A stretch of 64,000 nt of DNA from Kistimonas sp964291505 (GTDB taxonomy: Bacteria; Pseudomonadota; Gammaproteobacteria; Pseudomonadales; Endozoicomonadaceae), in NCBI GenBank assembly GCA_964291505.2, contig OZ220216.1, positions 2,418,001 to 2,482,000 of the forward strand, given 5' to 3'. A model generated the notes under the pieces. That model was not told the origin of the DNA, ran no database searches, and saw only the letters and a program-made list of their open reading frames with translations. Below are positions 16,655-25,266 of the stretch, in pieces. The translations under genes and the position numbers were made by a program. How positions within the stretch are numbered: the stretch's first letter is position 1; each line of letters opens with the position of its first letter.

Positions 16655-17515
16655 GTGAGAATGAGGTCCATTGATTTACTTCAGGGAGAATTGAACTCCG
16701 CCCCCTTTGTGAACCTGTTCGAAACCATGGGCCGTCGCTGCTCTGAAATGCTCTCCAGCCAGCTGACAAAAGAGTGGGGCTCCAGTAATCAGATTGATAA
16801 TACCTTTCAAAAGGCGGAAATAAATTTCCGGAAGAATCCGGAAATCAATATCAACAATCTGCTAATCCATTCTTTCACCCTAAACTTACAGACTCACGTT
16901 ACATTTTTAATTGATCGCTCACTGCCTTCCATGCTGGTTGATATTGCCTGCGGCGGCCATGGCGACATTACTGAGCCTAATGAACGACTAACGGCTAGCG
17001 AAAACCACATGCTCGATTGTTTAATCAAGCATTTAACCGAAAAGTATGCAAAAGCCATTTCATTAATTAGCAATAACAGCCCTATTGACTTCCTCCCTCT
17101 AACAAACAATGACAGCCAAAAAGTCATGAGTGGCCAGCCAGAACTGATACATACCATGACAATCAGGCTGGGCAATAATAAGGCTTCCATTCACTTTGTT
17201 ATTCCGGAAAAAAACTTCCGCCTGCTACACGCTATTCAACACGGCACCATAACTTCGTCTATCGATACGCATCTGCTGAAGCAGGCGATGCATACCGTTC
17301 CGGTTCCGCTGACAGCCACACTGTGCGAATTCACCCGATCACTGGGTGAAATCCAGCAACTGCAACCCGGTGATTTCATCCCTATCCGGCTCGCGTCTGT
17401 GGCCAGTGTGCGTAGTGGCGGCAAGCATCTGTTTAACGCCCGAGTTGTCAAACACGACGACCGGCTCTGTCTACAGATGCTGGAACCTGTCAACAAGCCT
17501 AACTCTGATGCCTGA
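16655..17515 (+). CDS. fliM: Divergent, N-terminally short flagellar switch protein FliM
   Basis: FliM is the C-ring protein that binds CheY-P and sets rotation direction. The product is about 286 aa against 320-335 usually. The central CheC-like domain is recognisable (MLVDIACGGHGDITEPNERLTASENHMLDCLIKHLTEKY, matching the GGDG region), and so is the C-terminal SpoA domain (LTATLCEFTRSLGEIQQLQPGDFIPI). The N-terminal CheY-binding peptide (LSQDEIDALL-like) is absent; the frame begins with MRSIDLLQGE. I chose GTG 16655 because GAGGA lies 7 nt upstream; ATG 16661 is close by. It is directly followed by fliN, which secures the assignment. Confidence 0.85.
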   Translation: MRMRSIDLLQGELNSAPFVNLFETMGRRCSEMLSSQLTKEWGSSNQIDNTFQKAEINFRKNPEININNLLIHSFTLNLQTHVTFLIDRSLPSMLVDIACGGHGDITEPNERLTASENHMLDCLIKHLTEKYAKAISLISNNSPIDFLPLTNNDSQKVMSGQPELIHTMTIRLGNNKASIHFVIPEKNFRLLHAIQHGTITSSIDTHLLKQAMHTVPVPLTATLCEFTRSLGEIQQLQPGDFIPIRLASVASVRSGGKHLFNARVVKHDDRLCLQMLEPVNKPNSDA

Positions 17516-17526
17516 GGTGACTTACC

Positions 17527-17889
17527 ATGTCTGATGCACATGCGGACCTTTCAATTACTGAATCTGCAACCAACCCGATCGACTTGGCCGAAGAGGCCCT
17601 GCCAATGTCTGTGACTGATACCGCAGATACCGCCGACCTCTCCGTCATTCTCGACATCCCGGTTACCGTTGCACTGGAAGTCGGCAAGGCCGAGCTGTCC
17701 ATTAACGAACTGCTGTCGCTCAAACAGGATGCGATCATTGAGCTGGATCGCAAAGTGGGCGAACCACTCGATGTACGCGTCAATGGCAGACTGATTGCCC
17801 GGGGTGAAGTTGTTGAAGTCAACGGTCAATATGGGGTGCGCCTGAGCCAGGTGGTCAAGCAGCCCGATGCAGGCCTGAAACTGAACTGA
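17527..17889 (+). CDS. fliN: Flagellar motor switch protein FliN
   Basis: FliN forms the base of the C ring and receives export cargo via FliH. The 120-aa product has a variable N-terminus and a full SpoA domain (LSVILDIPVTVALEVGKAELSINELLSLKQDAIIELDRKVGEPLDVRVNGRLIARGEVVEVNGQYGVRLS). Length is slightly short but normal for FliN. GAGGTG precedes the ATG and overlaps the end of fliM. Confidence 0.96.
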   Translation: MSDAHADLSITESATNPIDLAEEALPMSVTDTADTADLSVILDIPVTVALEVGKAELSINELLSLKQDAIIELDRKVGEPLDVRVNGRLIARGEVVEVNGQYGVRLSQVVKQPDAGLKLN

Positions 17890-17891
17890 TC

Positions 17892-18299
17892 ATGCGTGCA
17901 CTTTGTTCTGCCTCCCTGCTGCTCATGCCACTGCCGACATTGGCCAGTGAACGTACCACCAGCACCGAGATCTTGTTCTGGGTACTTCAGACCGCTGGAT
18001 TACTGGTCCTGGTACTGGGTTTATTCTTTGCATTGACGTTCCTGCTTAATCGGTTGCGACAGCATCCGTTATCCACTCGACAGATGAAACTGCTGGAAAC
18101 TCTGCCTCTTTCTCGCACCGAAAAAATCTGTCGGGTGCAAGTGGGTGACCGGATCATGCTACTTGGTGTCACGCCTGGCGGCATTACTCCCTTGGCAGAA
18201 CAGCCTGCAGAAGTAACGACTAGGACTGATAGCAGCCAGAACGCTGCTTTCGCCCAAATATTTAGAAACTGTCGTGCAACGGAGATCAAGCCGTCATGA
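17892..18299 (+). CDS. fliO: Flagellar export component FliO
   Basis: FliO assists assembly of the FliP ring in the export gate. The 135-aa product has a signal-like N-terminus, one TM helix (ILFWVLQTAGLLVLVLGLFFALTFLLNRL, about 26-54) and a small cytoplasmic domain (TRQMKLLETLPLSRTEKICRVQVGDRIMLLGVTPGGITPL), which is the FliO pattern. It starts 2 nt after fliN and its stop overlaps the fliP ATG (ATGA). Confidence 0.9.
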   Translation: MRALCSASLLLMPLPTLASERTTSTEILFWVLQTAGLLVLVLGLFFALTFLLNRLRQHPLSTRQMKLLETLPLSRTEKICRVQVGDRIMLLGVTPGGITPLAEQPAEVTTRTDSSQNAAFAQIFRNCRATEIKPS

Positions 18300-19021
18300 A
18301 ATACCGCTTGCCACTCCTGCTGTTATGGCTGGCTGCACCAACCGCCATGGCCGACATTCCGTTGCTGCAGATGACCCAGACCGGCAGCGGGCAGGAATAC
18401 AGTGCCAGCCTGCAGATCCTGCTGCTGCTAACATCGCTGTCTTTTCTGCCTGCCGTACTGCTGGTCATGACCAGCTTTACCCGGATCATTATTGTCCTGT
18501 CTCTGTTGCGCCAGGCACTGGGGGTTCAGCAGACGCCGCCCAACCCGGTACTGGTCGGGCTGGCACTGTTTCTGACATTCTTCATCATGAAACCGGTGTT
18601 TGACCAGGTCTACGTTCAGGCCGCAGAACCCTATATGAGCGACCAGCTGACATTGAAAGAAGCGGCTATAGCCGCCGAAGGTCCGGTTCGCGGTTTCATG
18701 TTGCGCCAGACACGGGACTCCGACCTGCTGCGCATGCTGGAAATTGCCGGCGAACCCACCGATTTACACGGTGCCGACGTACCATTCAGCGTACTGGTTC
18801 CGTCGTTTATTCTCAGCGAACTGAAAACCGCGTTCCAGATCGGGTTCATGTTGTTCATTCCGTTCCTGGTCATCGACATGGTGGTCGCCAGTGTACTGAT
18901 GGCCATGGGTATGATGATGCTGTCACCGCTGGTCATTTCACTGCCCTTTAAGCTGATGCTGTTCGTCCTGGCAGATGGCTGGGGCATGACGGTCGGCACG
19001 CTAGCAGCGAGCTTCGGATAG
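18296..19021 (+). CDS. fliP: Flagellar export gate protein FliP
   Basis: FliP forms the pentameric core of the export gate. The 241-aa product has a cleavable signal peptide (about 1-20), then QILLLLTSLSFLPAVLLVMTSFTRIIIVLSLLRQALGVQQTPPNPVLVGLALFLTFFIM and the family signature VLVPSFILSELKTAFQIGFMLFIPFLVIDMVVASVLMAMGMMML, all hallmarks of FliP. It is in the conserved fliO-P-Q-R order. Confidence 0.97.
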   Translation: MKYRLPLLLLWLAAPTAMADIPLLQMTQTGSGQEYSASLQILLLLTSLSFLPAVLLVMTSFTRIIIVLSLLRQALGVQQTPPNPVLVGLALFLTFFIMKPVFDQVYVQAAEPYMSDQLTLKEAAIAAEGPVRGFMLRQTRDSDLLRMLEIAGEPTDLHGADVPFSVLVPSFILSELKTAFQIGFMLFIPFLVIDMVVASVLMAMGMMMLSPLVISLPFKLMLFVLADGWGMTVGTLAASFG

Positions 19022-19025
19022 CCCT

Positions 19026-19295
19026 ATGTCACCAGAAATTGTCATCGATCTGTTCAGACAGGCACAGACACTGGTCGTCATTATGGTCGCGGTGATCATC
19101 GGCCCTGGCCTGCTGGTTGGTCTGGTGGTTGCCCTGTTCCAGGCCACGACACAAATCAATGAGCAAACGCTGAGCTTCCTACCCAAGCTGATGGTGACTT
19201 TGATCACTCTCGGCATTACCGGCCACTGGCTACTGGGACAACTCCTGACGCTGTTCGATCAACTGTTTCTGAGCATTCCAGGGATGATTGGCTGA
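19026..19295 (+). CDS. fliQ: Flagellar export gate protein FliQ
   Basis: FliQ packs on the FliP-FliR core of the export gate. The 89-aa product has two TM helices and the family pattern (LVVIMVAVIIGPGLLVGLVVALFQATTQINEQTLSFLPKL). Its position 4 nt after fliP confirms it. Confidence 0.97.
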   Translation: MSPEIVIDLFRQAQTLVVIMVAVIIGPGLLVGLVVALFQATTQINEQTLSFLPKLMVTLITLGITGHWLLGQLLTLFDQLFLSIPGMIG

Positions 19296-19296
19296 G

Positions 19297-20064
19297 ATGG
19301 TATCAACGGCAGAACTGACCGCATGGGTCGGCCAGCTCGTCTGGCCGGCCTGTCGTATCGGTGCAGCCCTGTGGCTGATGCCGCTGTTCGGCCGTAACAA
19401 CCTGACCCGACATATACGACTCGTACTTTGTATTGCACTGGCCATTCTGACCGCACCGTTGCTGCCACCCTTGCCGACAGTTGAACCGATGTCGTTCAGC
19501 GCCCTATTCATCACGCTCCAGCAGATCCTGATTGGACTGGCCATGGGCTTTGTCATTCTGCTGTGGCAGGCCGTTTTTTCGTTCACCGGACAGGTGATTT
19601 CTATGCAGATGGGTCTGGCCATGGCCGTGATGAATGATCCGGCCAACGGCCCGGGTACACCACTGATTGGCAAGTGGCTGCAAACCATGGCATTGCTTAT
19701 CTTCCTGGCCATCGATGGCCACCTGATCGTGGTGCAGGTATTGGTTGAGAGTTTTCGTACACTCCCCATCGGTATGACACCGGTCGAGTCTCATTTCATG
19801 CAACTGGTGATGCGTGGAGGCTGGCTGTTCAGCAGTGGCCTGTTGGTCGCACTGCCCGCTGTCATCAGCATGCTGATGGTTAACATGGCCTTTGGTGTCA
19901 TGAACCGGGCAGCATCACAACTGAACCTGTTCACCCTGGGCTTTCCCATGACACTACTGCTGGGTCTGGTCACTCTGTTATTTACCATGGACAGCATGTC
20001 AGGCCTGTTTGTTGATCTAAGCGACCAGTCACTCCTGTTCCTGCGACAGTGGTCAGGAGGCTGA
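19297..20064 (+). CDS. fliR: Flagellar export gate protein FliR
   Basis: FliR is the single-copy closing subunit of the export gate. The product (255 aa from ATG 19297) has about six hydrophobic segments and the motifs WPACRIGAALWLMPLFG, GLAMGFVILLWQAVFSFTGQVISMQMGLAMAVMNDP and ALPAVISMLMVNMAFGVMNRAASQLNLFTLGFPMTLLLG. A TTG at 19288 would overlap fliQ and is less likely. flhB begins immediately after the stop. Confidence 0.96.
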   Translation: MVSTAELTAWVGQLVWPACRIGAALWLMPLFGRNNLTRHIRLVLCIALAILTAPLLPPLPTVEPMSFSALFITLQQILIGLAMGFVILLWQAVFSFTGQVISMQMGLAMAVMNDPANGPGTPLIGKWLQTMALLIFLAIDGHLIVVQVLVESFRTLPIGMTPVESHFMQLVMRGGWLFSSGLLVALPAVISMLMVNMAFGVMNRAASQLNLFTLGFPMTLLLGLVTLLFTMDSMSGLFVDLSDQSLLFLRQWSGG

Positions 20065-21216
20065 ATGACAGACAGCGCCCAGGAACGCACGGAACAACCC
20101 AGTGAAAAACGCCTGCGAGAGAGTCGCGAAAAAGGCCAGATTCCACGCTCCAGGGAACTGGTCACGGCGTTGATTCTGTTAGCTGGCTCTGCACTGCTCT
20201 ATGCCAACGCCGGTGTCATGGCTGAAACCATGGCCGGTATCCTGCGCCTGAACCTTGCACTGACCCGTGACACCATTTTTGCTGAGCAGCAGATGGGGAT
20301 TGCTCTCCACAGCTCCCTGCGGGCTGCGTTTACAGCACTGGCTCCGTTTTTCATTACCTTGGTGCTCGCCGTATTTATCGGCTCTGTCGGACTGGGCGGC
20401 TGGATTATGAATCCAGACCTGATGCAGCCCAAATTTTCCCGCATCAATCCGGCACAGTGGTTTAGCAAGGTATTCTCGCTCAGTGCACTGATGGAACTGT
20501 TCAAATCTATTCTCAAGGTCAGCCTGGTGGTCGGTTGTCTGCTATGGCTGCTGTATGCCTATTACCCTCAACTGCTGACACTGTCTCGCATCCCCCTTCC
20601 GATGGCGTTTACTCAGGGCCTGGAAGTACTGGCGATCACCATGATTGCCTATGCCGCCACTCTGGGGCTGATCGCATTGATTGATGCGCCCTGGCAGCTG
20701 TTTCAGCACCGGCAAAAACTGATGATGACCAAGGAAGAGGTCAAGGAAGAATTTAAAAATCAGGATGGTAAGCCCGAAGTCAAAGCCCGTATCCGCCAAT
20801 TGCAGCGAGAGGCTGCCAACCGGCGGATGATGCAACGGATACCGGAAGCCGACGTCATCATCGTCAACCCGACTCACTACTCAGTTGCCCTGCGTTACGC
20901 TCCGAAAAAGGCCGGCGCACCGTTTGTTATTGCCAAGGGCGTGGATGAAATCGCCCTGAAGATCCGTGAAATTGCCACGGAACACCGAGTCACGATCGTG
21001 GAATCCCCCGTGCTTGCACGGGCTGTTTATCACACCACCAAGATTGACCAGGAAATTCCCGGCGACCTGTATATGGCCGTCGCCCAGATACTGGCGTATG
21101 TCCAGCAACTGAAGCATTACAACCGGGGCGGCCAGCAACAGCCACCTGCAATGCCGGCGCTGGACCTGCCGCCCGATTACGCACACCGATACCCATCACC
21201 GGATAACGATATCTGA
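20065..21216 (+). CDS. flhB: Flagellar export switch protein FlhB
   Basis: FlhB switches export specificity from rod/hook to filament substrates. The 383-aa product has the charged N-terminus (AQERTEQPSEKRLRESREKGQIPRS), four TM segments, and a cytoplasmic domain with the autocleavage motif NPTHYSVALRY, so the specificity switch should be functional. GGAGG directly precedes the ATG. Its usual length-control partner FliK is not in this window. Confidence 0.97.
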   Translation: MTDSAQERTEQPSEKRLRESREKGQIPRSRELVTALILLAGSALLYANAGVMAETMAGILRLNLALTRDTIFAEQQMGIALHSSLRAAFTALAPFFITLVLAVFIGSVGLGGWIMNPDLMQPKFSRINPAQWFSKVFSLSALMELFKSILKVSLVVGCLLWLLYAYYPQLLTLSRIPLPMAFTQGLEVLAITMIAYAATLGLIALIDAPWQLFQHRQKLMMTKEEVKEEFKNQDGKPEVKARIRQLQREAANRRMMQRIPEADVIIVNPTHYSVALRYAPKKAGAPFVIAKGVDEIALKIREIATEHRVTIVESPVLARAVYHTTKIDQEIPGDLYMAVAQILAYVQQLKHYNRGGQQQPPAMPALDLPPDYAHRYPSPDNDI

Positions 21217-21238
21217 TGACATTCATCACGAGGAGAGG

Positions 21239-23347
21239 ATGAAGAGCGCTTCCATTCGACAGCACCTGCCTGCCGCCCATACTCATCTGGGCCTGCCGCT
21301 GCTCTTGCTGGCCCTGCTGGCCATGGTGACCCTGCAGATTCCACCACTATTGCTGGACATGCTGTTCACCTTTAATATCGCCCTGTCGCTGATTGTCCTG
21401 CTGGTCGCGGTGTATACCCTGCGGCCACTGGATTTCAGGGTATTTCCCACCATCCTCCTGGTCGCCACCCTGATGCGACTTGCCCTGAACGTTGCCTCGA
21501 CCCGTGTCGTTCTTCTACATGGCCATAACGGCGGCGCCGCCGCGGGCAAGGTGATTGAAGCGTTCGGTAACGTGGTCATCGGTGGTAATTACGTGGTGGG
21601 TATCGTCGTCTTTACCATCCTGGTCGTGATCAACTTTGTGGTTGTCACCAAAGGTGGTGGACGTATATCAGAAGTTACTGCCCGCTTTACCCTGGACGCC
21701 ATGCCGGGAAAACAGATGGCCATTGACGCCGATCTTAATGCGGGCCTGATCAACCAGGAAGAAGCCCGTCTCCGACGGGATGAGGTAAGACAAGAAGCGG
21801 ATTTTTACGGCGCGATGGATGGTGCCAGTAAATTCGTCCGCGGTGACGCCATGGCAGGCCTGCTGATCCTGGCCATCAACATTATCGGTGGTGTCATTAT
21901 TGGTATGTTGCAACACGGCATGCCGTTTGGCAGCGCATTCCAGACTTACTCGCTGTTGACCATTGGTGACGGTCTGGTCGCTCAGATTCCCTCCCTGATT
22001 CTCTCCACCACGGCAGCCATCATGGTGACGCGGGTGTCTGATTCTGAGGAAATGGGCAAGCAGTTTACCCGGCAGATGTTTGCTTCTCCGAAAGCACTCG
22101 CTGTAACGGCTGCCATTCTGATCATAATGGGACTTGTCCCCGGTATGCCGCACTTTGCGTTTGTGAGCCTCGGTGCACTGGCCGGTCTGATCGCCTGGAA
22201 AATGTATTCCCACGAACTGAAAGAACAGCATACCGGCAGTGAGCAAAAAGCCATCACAGAAAATATTGATGCACCGACGTCTGGCGAGTCGAGGGAGCTG
22301 TCCTGGGATGACGTACCCCAGGTGGATCTGCTGGGGCTGGAAATTGGCTACAAACTGATCGGCCTGGTCGATCGCAAACGTAATGGCGAACTGCTCGACC
22401 GGATCAAAGGTGTCCGCAAAGCGTTGTCCACCAAGCTGGGGTTCCTGATTCCTAGCGTGCATGTTCGGGACAATATACGACTTCCGGCAACCGCTTACCG
22501 GATCAGCCTGATGGGTGTAGCCGTCAGCGAAGGCGATATTCAAGCGGATCGTCTGCTGGCGCTCAATCCCGGCCAGGTGTTCGGTGAACTCGATGGCACG
22601 AAAACCACCGATCCGGCCTACGGCCTGCCAGCAGTCTGGATTGCGAAAGAGCAAAGGGATCAGGCAATCGCCCTGGGTTATACCGTTGTTGACCCGGCCA
22701 CTGTGCTGGCAACCCATCTCAGCAAAATCATGGATGAGCACGCCCATGAATTGCTGGGATTCGAAGAAACCCAGCAACTGGTCGACAAGCTGGGACGTAT
22801 TTCCGGCAAGCTGGTGGAAGAGTTGATTCCCGGGAAGATTACCTTAAGCACCCTGCGGACTGTATTTCAGCAATTATTGCTGGACAGGGTCCCCCTGACT
22901 GACCTCCGTACGATCGGCGGCGCATTGCTGGATGCCGCATCTCGTCACACACATCCAGTACTGTTGGCTCAGGATGTACGCTCCGCTCTGCGGCGCACCA
23001 TCATTGATGACCTGGTAGGCATGGAGTTAACGATTCCGGTAATAACCCTGGCGCAACCACTGGAGCAATTGCTGCTACAGGCCTACCAGACTTCACAACA
23101 GACCGGTCAGTTTGCTCCGGATGCGATCCCATTGGATCCCAACGTGACCCGACAGCTGCAGCAATACATGCCGGAAGTAACCGAAAAGCAACAGACACTG
23201 GGCAAACGTCCCATATTGTTGGTTGCCCCCCAGTTACGCCCGTTGCTGGCACGCTTTGCCCGTATCTGTGCGCCCGAACTGCGGGTGATCTCTTACAACG
23301 AAATACCCGACAACCGGCAAATAGCCGTCGAAGCGACATTAGGCTAA
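21239..23347 (+). CDS. flhA: Flagellar export gate protein FlhA
   Basis: FlhA forms the nonameric export gate ring and docks chaperone-substrate complexes. The 702-aa product has about eight TM helices in residues 15-310, including the FHIPEP-type loop FVVTKGGGRISEVTARFTLDAMPGKQMAIDADLNAGLI, then the large cytoplasmic domain (DVPQVDLLGLEIGYKLIGLVD ... QVFGELDGTKTTDPAYGLPAVWI). GGAGAGG lies just before the ATG. It ends the flagellar locus: flhF, fleN and fliA, which usually follow, are replaced by a convergent recJ. Confidence 0.97.
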   Translation: MKSASIRQHLPAAHTHLGLPLLLLALLAMVTLQIPPLLLDMLFTFNIALSLIVLLVAVYTLRPLDFRVFPTILLVATLMRLALNVASTRVVLLHGHNGGAAAGKVIEAFGNVVIGGNYVVGIVVFTILVVINFVVVTKGGGRISEVTARFTLDAMPGKQMAIDADLNAGLINQEEARLRRDEVRQEADFYGAMDGASKFVRGDAMAGLLILAINIIGGVIIGMLQHGMPFGSAFQTYSLLTIGDGLVAQIPSLILSTTAAIMVTRVSDSEEMGKQFTRQMFASPKALAVTAAILIIMGLVPGMPHFAFVSLGALAGLIAWKMYSHELKEQHTGSEQKAITENIDAPTSGESRELSWDDVPQVDLLGLEIGYKLIGLVDRKRNGELLDRIKGVRKALSTKLGFLIPSVHVRDNIRLPATAYRISLMGVAVSEGDIQADRLLALNPGQVFGELDGTKTTDPAYGLPAVWIAKEQRDQAIALGYTVVDPATVLATHLSKIMDEHAHELLGFEETQQLVDKLGRISGKLVEELIPGKITLSTLRTVFQQLLLDRVPLTDLRTIGGALLDAASRHTHPVLLAQDVRSALRRTIIDDLVGMELTIPVITLAQPLEQLLLQAYQTSQQTGQFAPDAIPLDPNVTRQLQQYMPEVTEKQQTLGKRPILLVAPQLRPLLARFARICAPELRVISYNEIPDNRQIAVEATLG

Positions 23348-23390
23348 TAACAGGTACAACCCACTTCTCAATATCAGAGAACAGAGAGCC

Positions 23391-23422
23391 ATCTTGAGCC
23401 TATCGACCGACAGGCTCAAGAT
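23391..23422. terminator. Bidirectional terminator-like hairpin between flhA and recJ
   Basis: ATCTTGAGCCT and AGGCTCAAGAT form an 11-bp perfect stem with a 10-nt loop. The right arm and part of the loop are the last codons of recJ, including its TAG stop. It lies between convergent genes and probably ends both transcripts, though no T-tract is present. Confidence 0.55.
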
Positions 23423-25139
23423 GATCCACCAGTAATTGCAGTGTTCGGTTACCACGGAATTCATTGATATCCAGCTTATAAACCGCCCGAACTTTTCTGA
23501 CCGAAAGATCCGGCCAGGTACCGGTATCGACATTAAAAGCGATACCATCAATCCAGTGATCGGCACCCGGACACATCAATACCATTTTCAGATGTTTTTC
23601 ACCGACCAGACGTTGTTCGACTAGTTCAAAGCAACCATCAAAGACCGGCTCAGGAAAGTTCTGCCCCCAAGGTCCGCCCTCTCGTAACAGCTCGGCCGTT
23701 GCCATGGAGAAGTCATTCATTGCCAACTCCCCATCAGTCAACACTAAGGCTTTTAACTGGTCTTCCGTAATAATACGGCGTGCTTCCTCATCAAAGGCTG
23801 CTGTAAACCGATCATAATCTTTCTGTCGTATGCTCAAACCGGCGGCCATGGCATGACCACCAAATTTCAGGAGCAAACCGGGATTACGGGTGGCAATGGC
23901 ATCCAGTGCATCGCGTATGTGAAAACCGGGAATGGAACGGGCTGATCCTTTGATTTCCCCGTCCTGACTGGCAGCAAATGCAATCACCGGGCGATGCAGT
24001 TTTTCTTTCACCCGGGACGCCAGGATACCAATCACACCCTGGTGCCAATCCTCCTGAAACAGGCACAGCCCCCACGGCAGCGACTGATCTTCATCCAATT
24101 CCAGCTTGGCCAGTTCCCGTAAGGCATCATCGCGCATACCTGACTCAATGGATTTACGTTCTTCATTCAAACTATCGAGTTCTGCAGCCATCTGCCGTGC
24201 CCGCAGGATGTCGTCAGTTAACAGCAGCTCAATCCCCAGGGACATATCATCCAGACGACCGGCGGCATTCAGGCGAGGCCCCAGGGCAAAGCCCAAATCC
24301 GTTGCCGACAGCGTATCCCTGCGACGCCTGGCAACATCCACCAGCGCCAATATTCCCGCACAAGCACGCCCTGCACGAATACGAGCCAATCCTTGATGAA
24401 CCAGAATCCGATTATTGGTATCCAGGCTGACAACATCCGCCACCGTACCCAGTGCCACGACATCCAGAAAATCTGCCATATTCGGCTTTGCTACGCCGCT
24501 TTGTGCAAACCAGTCTCGCTCTTCCAGCGTCGTGCGAAGGGCACAGAGTACGTAAAAGATAATGCCGACACCTGCCGTATTTTTCCCGGGGAAAGGGCAC
24601 TCCGGCTGGTTAGGGTTCACTATCGCATCAGCAGCAGGCAACTCTTTGCCTGCTAAGTGGTGATCAGTCACCACCACCTGCATGCCCAATGCCCTGGCAG
24701 CCTCTACACCGGCCATACTGGAGATACCATTATCGACCGTTACCAGCACATCAGGCTGCTTCGCCCTGGCAACTTCGACAATTTCCGGTGTCAGCCCATA
24801 GCCGTATTCGAATCGGTTCGGCACCAGATAATCCACCCAAGCTGCACCCAGAGCACGCAGCGCTCTGACAGCAAGAGCACTACTAGTCGCCCCATCACAG
24901 TCAAAATCCCCGACAATCAATATACGACGACGATTTATTACCGCATCGGCTAGGATCGTTGCCGCTTCACGGATGCCCTTCAGATCTTCATAGCTGTACA
25001 AACCCTTGAGGGTTCGGGCAAGATCCTGGTCATTCAACACACCCCGCGCAGCATAAATGCGCTGTAACAACAGCGGCATGTCTGCAGGAAAGGATGCATG
25101 GGACAGATCGGGCGTGCGTTGCACAATAGAAAGTGTCAT
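23400..25139 (-). CDS. recJ: Single-stranded-DNA 5'-3' exonuclease RecJ
   Basis: RecJ degrades ssDNA 5'-3' in recombination and mismatch repair. The 579-aa product has the DHH-domain motifs ILIVGDFDCDGATSSALAVRAL, VTVDNGISS, VVTDHHLAG, the DHHA1-type GGHAMAAGLSI near residue 440, and a C-terminal OB-like domain. The frame extends to 25241, but the start MTLSIVQRTPDLS at 25139 gives the normal family length. Linkage thrC-recJ near hom and dsbC is conserved in pseudomonads; here an MFS transporter intervenes. Confidence 0.96.
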   Translation of the reverse strand: MTLSIVQRTPDLSHASFPADMPLLLQRIYAARGVLNDQDLARTLKGLYSYEDLKGIREAATILADAVINRRRILIVGDFDCDGATSSALAVRALRALGAAWVDYLVPNRFEYGYGLTPEIVEVARAKQPDVLVTVDNGISSMAGVEAARALGMQVVVTDHHLAGKELPAADAIVNPNQPECPFPGKNTAGVGIIFYVLCALRTTLEERDWFAQSGVAKPNMADFLDVVALGTVADVVSLDTNNRILVHQGLARIRAGRACAGILALVDVARRRRDTLSATDLGFALGPRLNAAGRLDDMSLGIELLLTDDILRARQMAAELDSLNEERKSIESGMRDDALRELAKLELDEDQSLPWGLCLFQEDWHQGVIGILASRVKEKLHRPVIAFAASQDGEIKGSARSIPGFHIRDALDAIATRNPGLLLKFGGHAMAAGLSIRQKDYDRFTAAFDEEARRIITEDQLKALVLTDGELAMNDFSMATAELLREGGPWGQNFPEPVFDGCFELVEQRLVGEKHLKMVLMCPGADHWIDGIAFNVDTGTWPDLSVRKVRAVYKLDINEFRGNRTLQLLVDHLEPVGR

Positions 25140-25266
25140 AGAGGCGATACAGAGTTGTGAATGAGAAAGCCAACGGCGCTTACTGGTCATCCATTCTACC
25201 AGTTGTCGCCAGGACTCTGCACACCCATGATACCGGCTCATTGACGCTGCACTCTGCAGAGCAGTA

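Noticed and set aside
21668..22777. 369-codon minus-strand frame opposite flhA
   Set aside because: Antisense shadow of flhA; no protein-like pattern and no operon partner.
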